Made by a program: the position numbers and the translations under genes
The notes under the pieces: generated by a model
Databases searched by the model: none
Told to the model about the DNA's origin: nothing
The model's input: only the letters and a program-made list of their open reading frames with translations
Source of the DNA: Litsea cubeba
Taxonomy: Eukaryota > Streptophyta > Magnoliopsida > Laurales > Lauraceae
Assembly (NCBI GenBank): GCA_012931725.1
Contig: CM022952.1
Coordinates: 56,219,513 to 56,283,512, forward strand
DNA length: 64,000 nucleotides
Direction of reading: 5' to 3'
In this document: piece by piece, positions 32,200 through 43,656 of the stretch
Layout: every line of letters starts with the position of its first letter
Position numbering within the stretch: the first letter of the stretch is position 1

Positions 32200-32740
32200 A
32201 AAATGCAAGTATCGACTAAAAGTCGCCTCCCTCCTAAATGTTCTTGCAAGTGTCAATGGAATGTCGCATCCTTGCTCATTCGGTTGCGAGTATCGATGGA
32301 ATGTCGCATCTTCACGGATTTGGGTGCAAGTATCGATGGATTGTCGCATCCTTGCTTTTCAAAAATTTTGGTTTTGCGGGTACTGACTTGATGTCATTTC
32401 CCCATGATTTTTGAAATTTGTGGTTTTCTCGAACCTTTGGGTTATAGATATCAACTGAAATGTTGCGTCTCCACGATTTTTTAGGTTTTTTTCGAACCTT
32501 TGAAATTTGGGTTGTGGATATCAACTGAAATGTTGCGTCTCCACGGTTTTTAGGTTTTTTCGAACCTTTGAAATTTGGGTTGTGGATATCAACTGAAATG
32601 TTGCATCTCCACAGTTTTGGATTTTGCAAGTATCGACGAAATGTCGCTTCCCTGCGATTTTGGAAGTGTCGAACGTGGTTCGCATGCTTCCGATTTGTGC
32701 GAGTATCGACTAAACGTCGCTTCCCCGCAGCTTTTTGAAA
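32200..32740 (+). repeat. Diverged 'gcaagtatcgac...gtcgc' repeat array in Tat2 3' spacer
   Basis: About ten units follow the pattern (g)caagtatcga-ctgaaa-tgtcgcatcc-ttgc, many with complementary gcaag/cttgc ends. Three consecutive units read atatcaactgaaatgttgc + gtctccac. 32741-33062 is further non-coding spacer with no clear feature. Confidence 0.65.
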
Positions 32741-33062
32741 AACCATTTTTTTGTTTAAAGACACGAGGGTCATAAGTTTTGACCGAAAACCATTTAGGCG
32801 GTAAAAGGTAGGGTGGACTAGGGTGGAAATCCCTGAATCCGGATTTTGTTTCAAACCATGAATTTTATGTTCAAGGGTTGAAAATTTTGGTCAAGTTAGG
32901 GAAAGGTTCCTAAACTTGGTTTTTTCTTTTGAACAATGAAATGATGAAAGTAAGCAGTGTTTAAATTTCTAGAAATTTCAACATTTGACATGAAAATTCT
33001 AAAAAAGGTGGGTTTAGCGAGCGTGTACCTGGAAACCGGTTTTGGCCGTACAGGCATTGCTC

Positions 33063-34389
33063 TTACCTAGTTGGGTAAGTCTTCAAGGGTAGTACCGCTT
33101 TAAGAACTTGCCATTGATGGGGTAGCATACATCTGTCACCTTCCATGTTTAGGAGTGCATATGCGCTGTTGGAGAAAACCTTGTCGATGACGTAGGGTCC
33201 CTCCCATTTTGGCTCAAATTTGCCTTTGGACTTGTGAGCGAAGACCATTAGTCTTTTTACCGCAAGGACCAAGTCACCCTTTTTGTAGGCGCGTTGCCTG
33301 ACCTTTTTGTCGAAAGATCCTACCATGCGTGCTTGGTAAAGTTCAATGCTTTGTTGAGCTTCGAGCCGTCTCTCATCGAGATTGTCCAGCTCATGGAGTC
33401 GCAATTTTACATTGCTTTCTTGAGTCATGTCATTTTGCAAGGATACCCTCAAGGAAGGAATTTGTACTTCTAAGGGCATGACAGCTTCGCATCCATAGAC
33501 CAAGGATAATGGTGTGCTATGGGTTGGTCCTCGAACGGTGGTTTGATAGGCCCACAAAGCTTCAGACATTTTGTCGCTCCAGTCTCTTTTGTGACAAGAG
33601 ACCATTTTTTTGATGATTTTGCAGAGTGTCTTGTTGAAAGCTTCTGCTAACCCGTTTGCTGCCGGATTGTATGGAGTCGAAGGACAGCTAGCTTTGGATT
33701 TTGTATTTGTCGCAGAATCTGTAGAATCGATGATCCTGGAATTGTGGTCCGTTATCATGGATGAATCTTTTGGGTATGCCGAAACGACAAATGATGTTGG
33801 TGCGCAGGAACTGAAGGACTGATGAGGTCTTCATTTCGTTGAGCGCAAATGCTCTTGACCACTTGGAGAAATAATCCGTAGCGGCGAAGATGAAGCGATG
33901 ACCCTTGCTCGAAAGGGGAGAAATGGGACCTATGATGTCCATACCCCAGGCTTCGAAAGGCCATGAAATCGCTGTAGGATGTAGCCATTCTGGAGGCATG
34001 TGAATGTAATCTCCATGAACTTGGCATTGTTGGCAGCACTTAGCAAATTGCATTTCGTCAGCTACCATGGTAGGCCAGTAATAACCTAACCTTTTTATCT
34101 GATCATAGAGCTTGGGACCAGCCTGATGAGTTCCGCAAAGACCAACATGAACTTCTTTGAGTGTTTCTTCAGCCTCTTGTTGTGACAAGCAGCGTAGAAG
34201 TACTCCGTTGAAGGATTTCTTGTAAAGGATTTTTGAAGGAATATCCAAATGAAAGCTTGGGGTTCGCATTTGGATGCTTACCCGTTCTCTTGGATCTTCA
34301 GGTAGGATTCCGAACATAATGTAATCAATGAACGGATCCCTCCAGTCATCGATTGAAGTTTGAAAGATTGAAATCCGACTTCTAACCAC
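33063..34389 (-). pseudogene. Tat2 integrase (frameshifted)
   Basis: The integrase inserts element cDNA into the genome. The N-terminal zinc region is H-x5-H ... C-x2-C (HVGLCGTHQ ... CCQQC), and the core has catalytic Asp in WGMDIIGP and in FIHDNGPQF. The third residue, Glu, is in NPAANGLAEAFNKT, but in another frame. The first part (33688-34389) stops at KYKIQS and the rest is read from 33063-33758, so a frameshift lies between about 33690 and 33720. The C-terminus contains KGKFEPKWEGPYVI, the GPY/F motif, without a chromodomain, as expected for Tat. It follows reverse transcriptase after an in-frame TAA (34390-34392). Confidence 0.85.
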
Positions 34390-36237
34390 TTAGTGGCATT
34401 CAGCAACTGCTTGATGTGTGTTAAGAGGAGGAAGTATTCTTCTTTCGCACACTGTGATTTGCATGTTTTCCCCTTCCTGGATTGCCATAGATGCGGCAAG
34501 TCCAGCTAGGGCATCTGCACGTATGTTTTCACCTCTATGAATGTGGGTGATGTGACAGATGTCAAACTTTTGCAGAAGCGATTGTGCTTTGTTGTAGTAA
34601 GGCAGCAAATCTGGCTTCCTGACTTCAAATTTCTGATTCATCTGGTTGACGATCAGTTGAGAGTCTCTAAAGACTTCCAACATGGTGATACCGGATTCGA
34701 TGGCGAGTTCCAATCCTAGGATCAGAGCTTGATATTCAGCTGCATTGTTTGTGCATGGTTCCAGTAGCGAAAAAGCGTGTGGAATCATGTATTTGTCGGG
34801 GCTAACAAAGAGGATCCCAACTCCTGAGATCAGCTGTCTTTTTTCATTTGTCCTGGTTGCATCGTCAAAGTACATGTCCCAGGAGGCACTTTGTGAGAAA
34901 GTCTCCACATTGTAGACTGGTTCGTCTAGGAGATCATCTCTGAGCGGAGAATCTTTAGGCAATGGATGCTCTGCGAGGAAGTCCACTAGAGCTTGCCCTT
35001 TGATTACCCTTTGTGGTACATACCTAATATCAAATTGTGATAGAAGGATGGACCATTTTGCCAGTCGAGCGTTGAGAGAACCTACCTTTGTGACAAGGAC
35101 CTTCAAGAGGTTGACCCTCGAGACCAGGTATACTGTGTTGGAAAGCAAGTAGTGACGCAGCTTTTGTACGGCGAACATCACTGCAAGACATTCTTTCTCG
35201 ACTGGAGAGTAGCGATGCTCTGCACCTACTAGCATGCGACTGAGGTAATATAGAGCAGCTTCTTTTCTTTGATCATTTTCTTGCACAAGCAGAGCTCCCA
35301 AAGAGTGATCAAGGGCTCTTGTGTACAAGATGAATGGTTTTTCAGTGGTAGGAGCAGCTAACACTGGAGGTTTTGTCAGGTATGACTTGATGTCTTGGAA
35401 AGCAGCTTCACAGTCAGCATCCCATACAAAGTTTACACCTTTTTTCATCAACCGGGAGAATAGACGACATTTCCCTAAAAGATTGGAGATGAACCGTCTG
35501 ATGTAGGCCAATCTCCCTTGAAGCCCTTTGAGTTCTCTCAAGGTTCTTGGAGAGGGCATTTCTAGAATGGCTTTGACTTTTATAGGGTCAAGCTCTATTC
35601 CAGCTTTCCGAACTAGGAATCCGAGGAACTTACCCGACGAGATGCCGAAGAAGCATTTCAAAGGATTCATTCGCAGTCTGTGTTTGCGAAGCCGGAGGAA
35701 GACTTCTCGAAGGTCTTCGAGATGATCTTCTTTTCTTTTGCTTTTGACGGCGAGGTCATCAACGTAACATTCAACCGTCTTGTGCAGCATATCTTGGAAT
35801 ATTTTCATCATAGCCCTCTGATATGTGGCACCAGCATTTTTCAGACCAAATGACATGACAGTGTAAGAATACACACCAAATGGGGTCCGAAAAGATGTAT
35901 GTTTTTCATCTTCAGGATGAATCTTTATCTGATTGTTGCCAGAGAAACCATCCATGAATGTCATTCGGTCGAATCTACAGGTATTATCAATCATTACCTC
36001 TGGTATGGGGAGCGGAAATTCATCTTTTGAGCATGCGCCATTCAGGTCTCTATAGTCAATACAGACTCTGATCTGCCCGTTTTTCTTTGTCACGGGGACA
36101 ATGTTGGCCAACCATTCAGGATGTTGTTCCTCACGGATGAAGCCGACGCTTTTGAGTTTTTGAACTTCTTGTTCAATTTTATCCATCACATCTGGACGGA
36201 ATCTTCTTTGGCCTTGCTTGACAGGCTTGATGTCTTC
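34390..36237 (-). pseudogene. Tat2 reverse transcriptase, RNase H and archaeal-type RNase H
   Basis: A 616-codon stretch copies element RNA into DNA. Reverse transcriptase motifs are WLANIVPVTKKNGQIRVCID, FMDGFSGNNQI, FGLKNAGATYQRAM and the catalytic ECYVDDLAVKSK. A first RNase H follows (FILYTRALDHSLGALL ... AEHRYSPVEKECLAVMFA) with a weak active-site match. A second, archaeal-type RNase H follows with Asp in MYFDDATR, Glu in NNAAEYQALILGL, Asp in VFRDSQLIVNQ and Asp in RADALAGLA. This double arrangement is the Tat hallmark. In-frame stops bound it: TAA at 36238-36240 upstream and TAA at 34390-34392 downstream; the frame runs on beyond both. Otherwise it is open. Confidence 0.88.
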
Positions 36238-36843
36238 TTAAAGATTGAGTTTGTGGACCGCCATTTTGGGGTTTAAGCCAGGCATTTCAGCGTAAGACCA
36301 TGCAAAGCAATCAAGGAACTCACGAAGAAAGGCGATATACTTGGGTAACTCATCATCCTTTATATTCTTGCTTATGAATACAGGACGTGGGTTATCTGGT
36401 GTTCCCAAGTCTATCTTTTGAACAGGGTCTTCTGTTGGAAGGTTCGAAGATGGTTCCTCCACAATATTCTCGGAGGCTTCCAGCTCAATGAAACCTTCGA
36501 GGGTTTCAAGGGCATTTCCAGACCAAGGTTTTGTTCCTTTCCACGGGTCTTCTTGATCGGTAATTTTCCCAAGGCTTGCTATGAGATGATCCCAATCGCC
36601 TATTGAAACCGGGTCGAAGTAGGCTACTTGTTTTGGAGATGAGGGTTCTTCTGCGTCAGAAGACCACACGTCTATGCCATCGGACAACTCCTCTTCATTC
36701 TCAGAGAAATCGTGCCAATTGGATGAGCTTCCTGGATCTTTGTCAGGTGACTCATCAAAGAGATATCCAGGGAGATCGATGTCTTCATGGACTTGAGATG
36801 TTGAGGCTTGGTCAGTATATTGACTTTTAAGCCTTTGTGTCAA
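36238..36843 (-). pseudogene. Tat2 pre-reverse-transcriptase segment
   Basis: This segment has 201 codons leading into reverse transcriptase. It is acidic (DESPDKDPGSSSNWHDFSEN) and ends in LREFLDCFAWSYAEMPGLNP, the well-known plant Ty3/gypsy lead-in to the catalytic fingers. Its TAA at 36238 is in frame with the downstream domain, so a single nonsense change separates them. Upstream, the frame shifts at about 36845. Tat1 has the counterpart at 173-418. Confidence 0.75.
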
Positions 36844-36848
36844 CTGTC

Positions 36849-37370
36849 TCAGGGAGTGTCGGGATCATACCCTAACCCGTGTGAAGACTTTTCTACATAG
36901 CAATAGAGTCTCCAATCTTCCAGTTGGCTTTTGGTCAAGACGGGCCCCAATGACGTGAGAATACTGCGTCCTTCTCCCAAACCGACTGGGTTTTGAGCAT
37001 CATAGCCCATTTTCTTCATAATAGCTTGTGCCACAGAACTATATAAGGATAGTTGAGGCATACCTTCATTTTGGAAAGGTTCGAGCATGGAGTTTGATGA
37101 AGAGGCATCCGATCTATGGAAGAAGATCGGATTTTCCTTTGCTGAAGTTGCTGGAACAACGAAGGAAGCTGATGTAGGATCTTCTATGTCAGAAGTTGTC
37201 TCCATTGGAGTGAGAGCAGGCTGAACCTGCTGAGTGTCAGCTTGGCTTGACGATGTGTCGTCTTCTGGCTCTGAATCCGAATCCGTGTCTTGCATGATAG
37301 ACACGAAAGAGACCACAAATTTGCCCCCAGGCTTTTGCGTTGCCTTCTTCACCTTAGTTGTGATGACCAA
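36849..37370 (-). pseudogene. Tat2 pol linker with G-patch-like motif
   Basis: A 173-codon linker sits between protease and reverse transcriptase. It is acidic and Ser-rich (MQDTDSDSEPEDDTSSS), then at residues about 112-140 (36951-37037) has VAQAIMKKMGYDAQNPVGLG, matching the G-patch pattern of hydrophobic residues, MG-aromatic and GLG. G-patch domains bind RNA and RNA helicases, and betaretroviral proteases carry one at their C-terminus, a comparable position. Both ends of the segment are frame-shifted relative to neighbours. Tat1 keeps the same motif at about 490-580. Confidence 0.65.
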
Positions 37371-38064
37371 AGGTTTTGAAGGTTTGAGGGAGATGATGAA
37401 GGGAGTTTGAATGCTCTCTTCGGATTTACCAGATGGTTTGTTTTCTTCCGGTGATTGTTGAGGAGCCTTGCCTTTATCTTTCTAGTGATTTTCGGTAAAG
37501 GATGCCGTATGCTTCTCCTCTTCTTCTTTTTCACCTTCATACATCTGTGAGTCTGCGAACTGGACTTCTTTACCTTTGAAGGGTTTTCTGTCCGCAAAGA
37601 CTCATGTATCATACCGTCGTCGCTAACAACTGTGACCTCAGAGATAAGATCGCCGATCTGCAACTTGAACCTGATTTTGCCGATAGGCCTTTGAGTACTC
37701 CCATCGTATCCAAAGATAGATACAGATGTGTGGCTCAGCTTGCTGGGTGGGATGCCCAACTCTTCGAGAGCCGATGTGGAGATGAGGTTGAGTGCAGAAC
37801 CTGGGTCGATCTGAACTCTGTGCATAGGCATTTCCTTGATATCCCCTATGAAGTACAGGGATCAGTTATGCCTTGTTTCGCCAAGTAGGAGGTCGTCCTT
37901 TGTGAAGGCGATGGTTGCAATGGCTGCTTTTTTAACCAAGAGGCATTCAATGCATGATCCCTCAGTTTTCTTCTTTTCTCCCTTTGAGGAAGCTTCTAAG
38001 TTTTTGACCCAGTAGTCCATTTCAATTTGGAGGACTTGTGGGGCATGTTTATCGACATCCTCAT
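37349..38064 (-). pseudogene. Tat2 aspartic protease, internally deleted
   Basis: The N-terminal half is intact: MPMHRVQIDPGSALNLIST with the catalytic D-P-G-S loop, then SVSIFGYDGSTQRPIGKIRF and LQIGDLISEVTV. The following roughly 100 bp present in Tat1, encoding the C-terminal YNILLGRPWIHENG strand, are missing (join near 37620-37628). Sequence passes directly from EVTV to VSDDGMIHESLRT. Without that part a retropepsin could not fold normally, so this copy cannot be active. 37832-38064 holds the stop-broken upstream join to the acidic spacer. Confidence 0.75.
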
Positions 38065-39495
38065 TCAGCTTTTGTAATTCTGAAATGAGATTGTCACGAG
38101 TGTACGAAGCATTCGCAACAAATCTAGGATGTGCGGACGTGCAGGTCTGTGCTTGAAGTGTTCAATCAAGTCATACTTGAAAGCCTCCTTAGGGCCTGCA
38201 TGTTCATCATTGTTGCCACTAGGGGCGCATACAACATCTTTTCCCGAAGGATTTACATATGTAAAAGAAGATTGGTTGTAATTTTTGTGGTAGTCCCGGC
38301 CAAAGCGGGTGCCTCTACCAACTTCGAGAGCTTCTTGAGAAGGGTCTTCGTTTGGAAGATTGTCTTCAGGACCAAGAGGCTGTCGTTTTTCATTTACTAA
38401 GGATGTATCAGCAGCAGAGTTGCCATCCTCAGTGATTGTGTTGCACGGAGCATTTTCTGGGAACAAGTCCTGAACAGCATCTAGCAACCTTTCTTCTTCG
38501 TTGACCAATTCATTGTCCCAAGCATCAATAGCTGGGAATTCTTCAGTCAGGAAGGGTGTGAACTTTGAAGTCACAGTCTCAGGAGAAGAAACCTGAGAGG
38601 GTGTCATCTCAGTGAAAGTCACGTGAGATGAGGTGGCTCCAGAAGATACATTGCTAGGCATCGCCGGAGTGTAAGTGCTCTCATCAGACAATGCTTTGGA
38701 AGAGCTATAATCCCGAATTATCACATTACAGGAAGCTTTGACGGGAGACGTTGCCTGATCGGAGTCAGACTCATCCTCGGATATAAGTGGATCGTCTATC
38801 CAGCAATTTTCTCCATTTTCAAGAGTTAAGGGAGGATGTACCTGATGGTCTTCAGGGACTTCAGGCTCTGGATTGCGAGGAGGCTCGTTGACGCGGTCTT
38901 GCTCTTGTTCTAGAGCGAGACGCTGCAAGATTCTTGCATATTCTTCAAGATCAGGCATGGGAGACAAATCTTCTTATTCATCAACTCTTTGTGGCTCAAC
39001 ATTGTTGATTTCCACTAGAGCAATGAGGGGTGCTGGTTCAACAACATTTTCTTGTACAGCCTCTTAGTCTTCTTCATCATCAGACCAGGATCCTTGTGGC
39101 TATAGGGGGTTATACCAGATTACTGGCATAAGATGAGTCTCAGGAACCCATTCTTCATCGGAGAGATATTCTCCTGTTTCAAGGGACTCCTCCCACTCGT
39201 CTGTGTAATTGGATTCGAATCCATCATCGGTGTCGCTGGACTCGTATCCATCAATGGAGAATCCAACTACCGAACTGCAAGAGTATGATGCCTCCTGCGT
39301 GGCTTCTTTGAATTCAGGTGGCATGAAATCACTAAGAGTGAATTTTCTTACCCCATTTGAAGTCTTTGGAAGGGATGTTTTTATTACCTACAATGAAGCG
39401 GTAGAGGAAGCCTCTGCCTTTTCTTTGACTTCTTGTTTTGGCTGGGTCTTCTCTTGTCGTTTGAGCTTGAGGAGATATTTCCTAGCATGCCTTCG
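38065..39495 (-). pseudogene. Tat2 gag acidic spacer
   Basis: This Asp/Glu/Ser/Pro-rich region corresponds to the C-terminal half of Tat1's 1992-3890 segment. The open pieces are 38065-38967 (MSPMPDLEEYARILQRLALE ... ATSPVKASCNVIIRDYSSS) and 39100-39324 (SSDTDDGFESNYTDEWEESL). Several stops (for example near 38978, 39063 and 39097) break it. No recognised domain. It links the Gag zinc-finger part to protease and is unusually long. Confidence 0.68.
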
Positions 39496-40887
39496 CTATT
39501 GAGCTGTAGGCTTTGTTTTCACAACCTCCCAATTTTCATCTTCTAGGAGATCGGGATGTACCCATATGGGTTGTCTGTCTGGTGTCAGGTAAGGAACCAG
39601 TTCCTCAGACGCTTGGATTGAGTTTATCACCTTGAAGGAAGTAATGATTTTCTTCTTTGGAGATTTTGATGTTTGTTCACATGTCACCATGTTGACAGAG
39701 GCAGACCCATAGTTTTTATCAAAGGTGATGACTCTGTTTTTCCACATCTCGTTTATTTTCTCCCTCATAACGAAGCATTGATTGAGAGGATGCGAGATCA
39801 TCTGGTGGTATAGACAATATCGAGGATTGTTGGTTTTGCCAACATCGCCCGGTCCTTTTGGTTCAGGCAAGGTGAGCTTACCGTTTGCCACAAGAGCCCC
39901 GAAGATTTTATCAACATCTTCATCAAACGGGTATTTCTTTTCTACTCGTTCTTTGAAGGCATCTGAGAGTTCAGGTCTCTTACAAGCAGCTTTGTTTTCA
40001 GCTTTCTTTGGTGGCTGAGGAGCTGACTTGGTCTGCACATTGAGGACCTCTTTTTTCTTTGGTTTTGAGGTTGCAATGGCGGTTGGCTCTTTTCTTGATG
40101 ATTTCTGACTGTTGAGGTCTTTAATCACCGTTTCAGCTTCTATGGAAGCTTCTAGGAGTTCTCCCAGGTTTTTTGATTTGCTGCCGATGATCATGGAGCG
40201 GATTCTTGCTCTCATGTTGTTTCGGCAGATGTCGACTAGCGACGCTTGTGGCAATACATCAGAGCATTTGTATGCCATTGCTTCCCACTTGTGAATGAAG
40301 TCATATGTTGACTCATTCTCCCCCTGTTTTAGGCTGCACAGCTGAGCCATAGTAGCGGGACGATCCTCACCTTTAAAGTGAGTCAGGAAGCGTGTCTCTA
40401 ACATGGCCCAGTTTTGGATGGAGTCCTCCGGCAGAGTGGAGTACCAATCGAAGGCCGTACCTTTTAGGGTACTTGCAAAGAAGCGGATCTTGAGTGCATC
40501 TTGATCCGCGATAGCTCCCGTCAGGATCTTGAAGTGGATGACGTGCTGTCTGGCTGATCCTTTCCCCGTATGTATTTGGAGAGTAGGATGCTTGAATTTG
40601 GTGGGGAACAGGACCGAGTCCATCCATAAGGGATATGTGGGGAACGGGACCGAGTCCATCCATAAGGGATATGGTGGCTTGATCCCATGCTCTTTGAGTA
40701 TATCCTCTTCTTTTGCTTTGGCGAGGATATTGTTTACGTCCTTTTTGGTAAGGGCGCGTGACTCATTTTCTTCTCCATTTACCTCATCGTCTTGATGATT
40801 CGGAGGAGGTTCATTGTTTGCCTGATTTTGGAAGGCGAGGAGAAGGTTTTCCATCAGAGTTTCAATCCTCTGTTGGCCTTGTTCCAA
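39496..40887 (-). CDS. Tat2 gag capsid and zinc-finger region
   Basis: This 463-codon open frame spans capsid (FASTLKGTAFDWYSTLPEDS ... NWAMLETRFLTHF ... QGENESTYDFIHKWEAMAY) and continues in frame through LPQASLVDICRNNMRARIRS, the point where Tat1 is shifted. It then covers the Lys/Pro linker and the C-x2-H-x4-H-x4-C cluster (YCLYHQMISHPLNQC). A 36-bp tandem duplication at 40601-40672 adds twelve in-frame residues (YPLWMDSV repeated) just before the capsid core. The frame begins at MEQGQQRIETLMENLL, continuous with the N-terminal region in the ancestor. It is the longest intact Gag segment in the window. Confidence 0.8.
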   Translation of the reverse strand: MEQGQQRIETLMENLLLAFQNQANNEPPPNHQDDEVNGEENESRALTKKDVNNILAKAKEEDILKEHGIKPPYPLWMDSVPFPTYPLWMDSVLFPTKFKHPTLQIHTGKGSARQHVIHFKILTGAIADQDALKIRFFASTLKGTAFDWYSTLPEDSIQNWAMLETRFLTHFKGEDRPATMAQLCSLKQGENESTYDFIHKWEAMAYKCSDVLPQASLVDICRNNMRARIRSMIIGSKSKNLGELLEASIEAETVIKDLNSQKSSRKEPTAIATSKPKKKEVLNVQTKSAPQPPKKAENKAACKRPELSDAFKERVEKKYPFDEDVDKIFGALVANGKLTLPEPKGPGDVGKTNNPRYCLYHQMISHPLNQCFVMREKINEMWKNRVITFDKNYGSASVNMVTCEQTSKSPKKKIITSFKVINSIQASEELVPYLTPDRQPIWVHPDLLEDENWEVVKTKPTAQ

Positions 40888-42075
40888 CTGCTGGATGCAG
40901 GTGATCGCATCATCTTGAGGTGGATTGCGGGGTTATGGCTCAGAATTTGTAGCCAAGACGTTCATCCTTCGTGATTCGAACAAAGAAACTATCCTGGTGA
41001 CTGAGCTGGGTCTCATTCTTTTTGATGAAGAGCTTGAGGAAGGATCACTCTACCGTCCTTTGCTTGAAGGAGCAGGAGATTCTTCTGAATGTCTTCTTGT
41101 CCTGGAGACGCTGCGGGTCATCGGACGTCAGACATTGATTTTTGTTGCTGACTTTTGGCGCCTTCTGGTTTTTCCAACCATATGGACGGCAGCAACTTGG
41201 TTGAGTCTTTCTTTTTCGACCCATTTGGGAGAGACTTGAAGTGTAGCAGGCTGGGTCCTTTGCTTCTCTAGTCTCTTTTGCCGATACAACGCGGGGCGGC
41301 GTATACGACGAGCAATTTGAGCTTCGGTCAGCTGTGGCTGGGCTTTGACGATGAAGGATGTGCTCCCCCGGGCGCAGCAGCCGAGCCTGTCTTCTTTGTA
41401 GCTGGGCAAGGACAGGATGTGAACCCTGTCCTTCACCTGTTGCAGCGAAGCTTTGAATTTTTGGAGTTCGGCCCCTGTAGAGTTGAAGGGTTGAACTGCA
41501 GGTTTGTAGGCCTTAGCAGGTGCTTGCAGAGGCCTTGTGATGCATTACTTGTTTTTGGGCTTGTAGGAACAAGCCGGCTCATGCTGGGTTGACTTGGGAG
41601 TCAGGTTGGAGATGGGTCTCTCCTCTTTCATGTAAGCAAGAGGGTAGAACTGGTTCTCCTTGAGTGGGGCCAGGAATGCTGGCTTAGTGGATCTTTGGGA
41701 CCTTTTTTGTTTTGGTGAAGGTCTTGGGGACCAAGTCTTGGGATAGACCTGGTCGTTTGCTGGTCGAGGCTTCGTGGGGCTGCCAAGGGCTTCGGGCCTT
41801 CTGGTGCTCGCCTTTGGTGTCACGGTAGTGACACGTTGAGAGGCGAGTTTCTGCTTCTTGGAAGGAGCAGCTTGTTGCTCGGGAAGTGGGAATAGTCCTA
41901 GCGTCCCAAAGACAATAGTCCGGGGAGTCGAGGTCGACCCGGAGCTCAGAGAGTTGCCGAGGGAGTTGACGCTTCGGCAGCTGATGGGGCGCTTGTAGGT
42001 GCGCGTAGTTTGCTTTTGTTGAAGCATGAGTTGGTGTTTGCTTTCATCGAAAGTAATGGTAAGCGATGCTGCCAT
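40888..42075 (-). pseudogene. Tat2 gag N-terminal basic region
   Basis: It starts at ATG 42073-42075 (MAASLTITFDESKHQ) and matches Tat1's 4500-5714. A stop at 41545-41547 (after CSYKPKNK) and another at 41128-41130 break it, and further changes follow towards 40888. It is Arg/Lys/Ser/Pro-rich with no recognised domain and is the expected N-terminus of Gag. Confidence 0.7.
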
Positions 42076-43631
42076 TGTTAGTTTTTTTCAAAAATTTCTG
42101 AAACAAGACCACATCCATTAGTAATCACAAGAATATAATGATCATAAATGGGAAGTTCTATGGTTTTGTCTTTTTAAATCGCTCAAGGGAGATGACCCAA
42201 GCATTATGAAGAAGGCAAAAGGTCATAGAGGGTACAATTGTTCTGATCGCAGGTATGGTAAGCCCAGAATGAGCATCCCAGTGACTGTTAGATGCAATTG
42301 TGAACTTAAATTCGACTTATCGAGAAGCAGAGCTTGCTCGAGGTGAGAAGAATATAAAGTTGGAGTTAGAAATGTGCCGGTCGCAATACAGTAGACCCTG
42401 AAAGGGCGTACTAGTACTGCTAGACACAAATGTTTTGAGACCACATCCATGAGATGAGATTCTCTGTTTTGAAAGGTCAAGATTGGATTCATCAAAGAGA
42501 GCAGATGGTATTCCGATTTGAACACGGGCTCAGCGATTTCCGCGAGTGCCAGTGCTCAGAAAGAAATGAACCATAATTTCTCGGATCTGAATAAAAAAAT
42601 GACGAGTTTTTTTTTGAAAGGCCAATATCGGGTTCATCAAAGAGAGCAAAAGGCACTCCAATCTGAACACGAGCTCAGCGATTTTCGCGAGCGCCAGTGC
42701 TCAGAAAGGAGAAGACCAAGATTTCTCTAATCTAAATCCAAAATGATGGAAGTTTTTTTTTTTGAAGATTTTTTTAAAAAAATCTTTTTATTTTTATTTT
42801 TATTTTTTTTAAGATTTTTTTTTTGAAAATTTTTATTTTTTATTTTTTATTTTTAAATTTTTATTTTTAAAAATTTTATTTTTGAAAAAAATTTATTTAA
42901 AAGACGAGAGAGTACGCCTCCTAACCCAGTCTTATGAAATCTCGATTGATAGAATTGCCCCCAGGTAAGGGTAAGATTACTTAATGAACCCGTTTGGAGG
43001 ACCCTTGCCTAGAACAGTCAAGCTGTCTCCACACTCTGGACAAGGCTTTTCTTGAATCAACCGTGATCAAAGAACGCAGCTGGTTTAACCTTAGTCGTCT
43101 ATGTCTTTTTTTTGTTTTTATATATATATATATGTATTAGATAATGAACTCATCGAAGAGAAACGATGGCCCAAAACCTTAGTCGAACAGGCTCAATATT
43201 TTTGCAAGCACGATGAACGATAGGAAAGGATCAAGGTTTCTCAATTTTGATTCCAAAATGAAAAATCTGATTTTTTTTTCTAGATCTTTAATGAACTCAT
43301 CGAAGAGAAACGATGGTCCAAAACCTTAATCGAACAGGCTCAACATTTCTGCAAGCACGATGAACGATAGGAAAGGATCAAGGTTTCTCGATTTTGAATC
43401 CAAAATGAAAAATCTGTTTTTTATTATTTATTTTTTGAAAAGAGAAAGAGTGGAAATAAATTCAAAGAATTAGGAATTTCCAAAAAATCTCATCTCATTT
43501 TTTTTTAGATGCGGAATCCAACATAGGTAACCAATTGGAAAGTAGCCAAGGAATCAAGAAAAGAAGTATAAGCATAGAGCAATAGATATGATATGCAAAT
43601 ATTTCATTTCTAGCATCGTGTTCTCAAATGA
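42076..43631 (-). repeat. Tat2 5' leader with tandem repeats
   Basis: Non-coding, colinear with Tat1's 5779-7321. Repeat units lie near 42470-42600, 42610-42750, 43140-43270 and 43290-43415, with T/A tracts (42755-42900) between them. One unit, with acgatggtccaaaaccttaa, reads as a recent duplicate of its neighbour. Confidence 0.7.
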
Positions 43632-43656
43632 ACGAGTCCCACTGGGTGTGCCAGCT

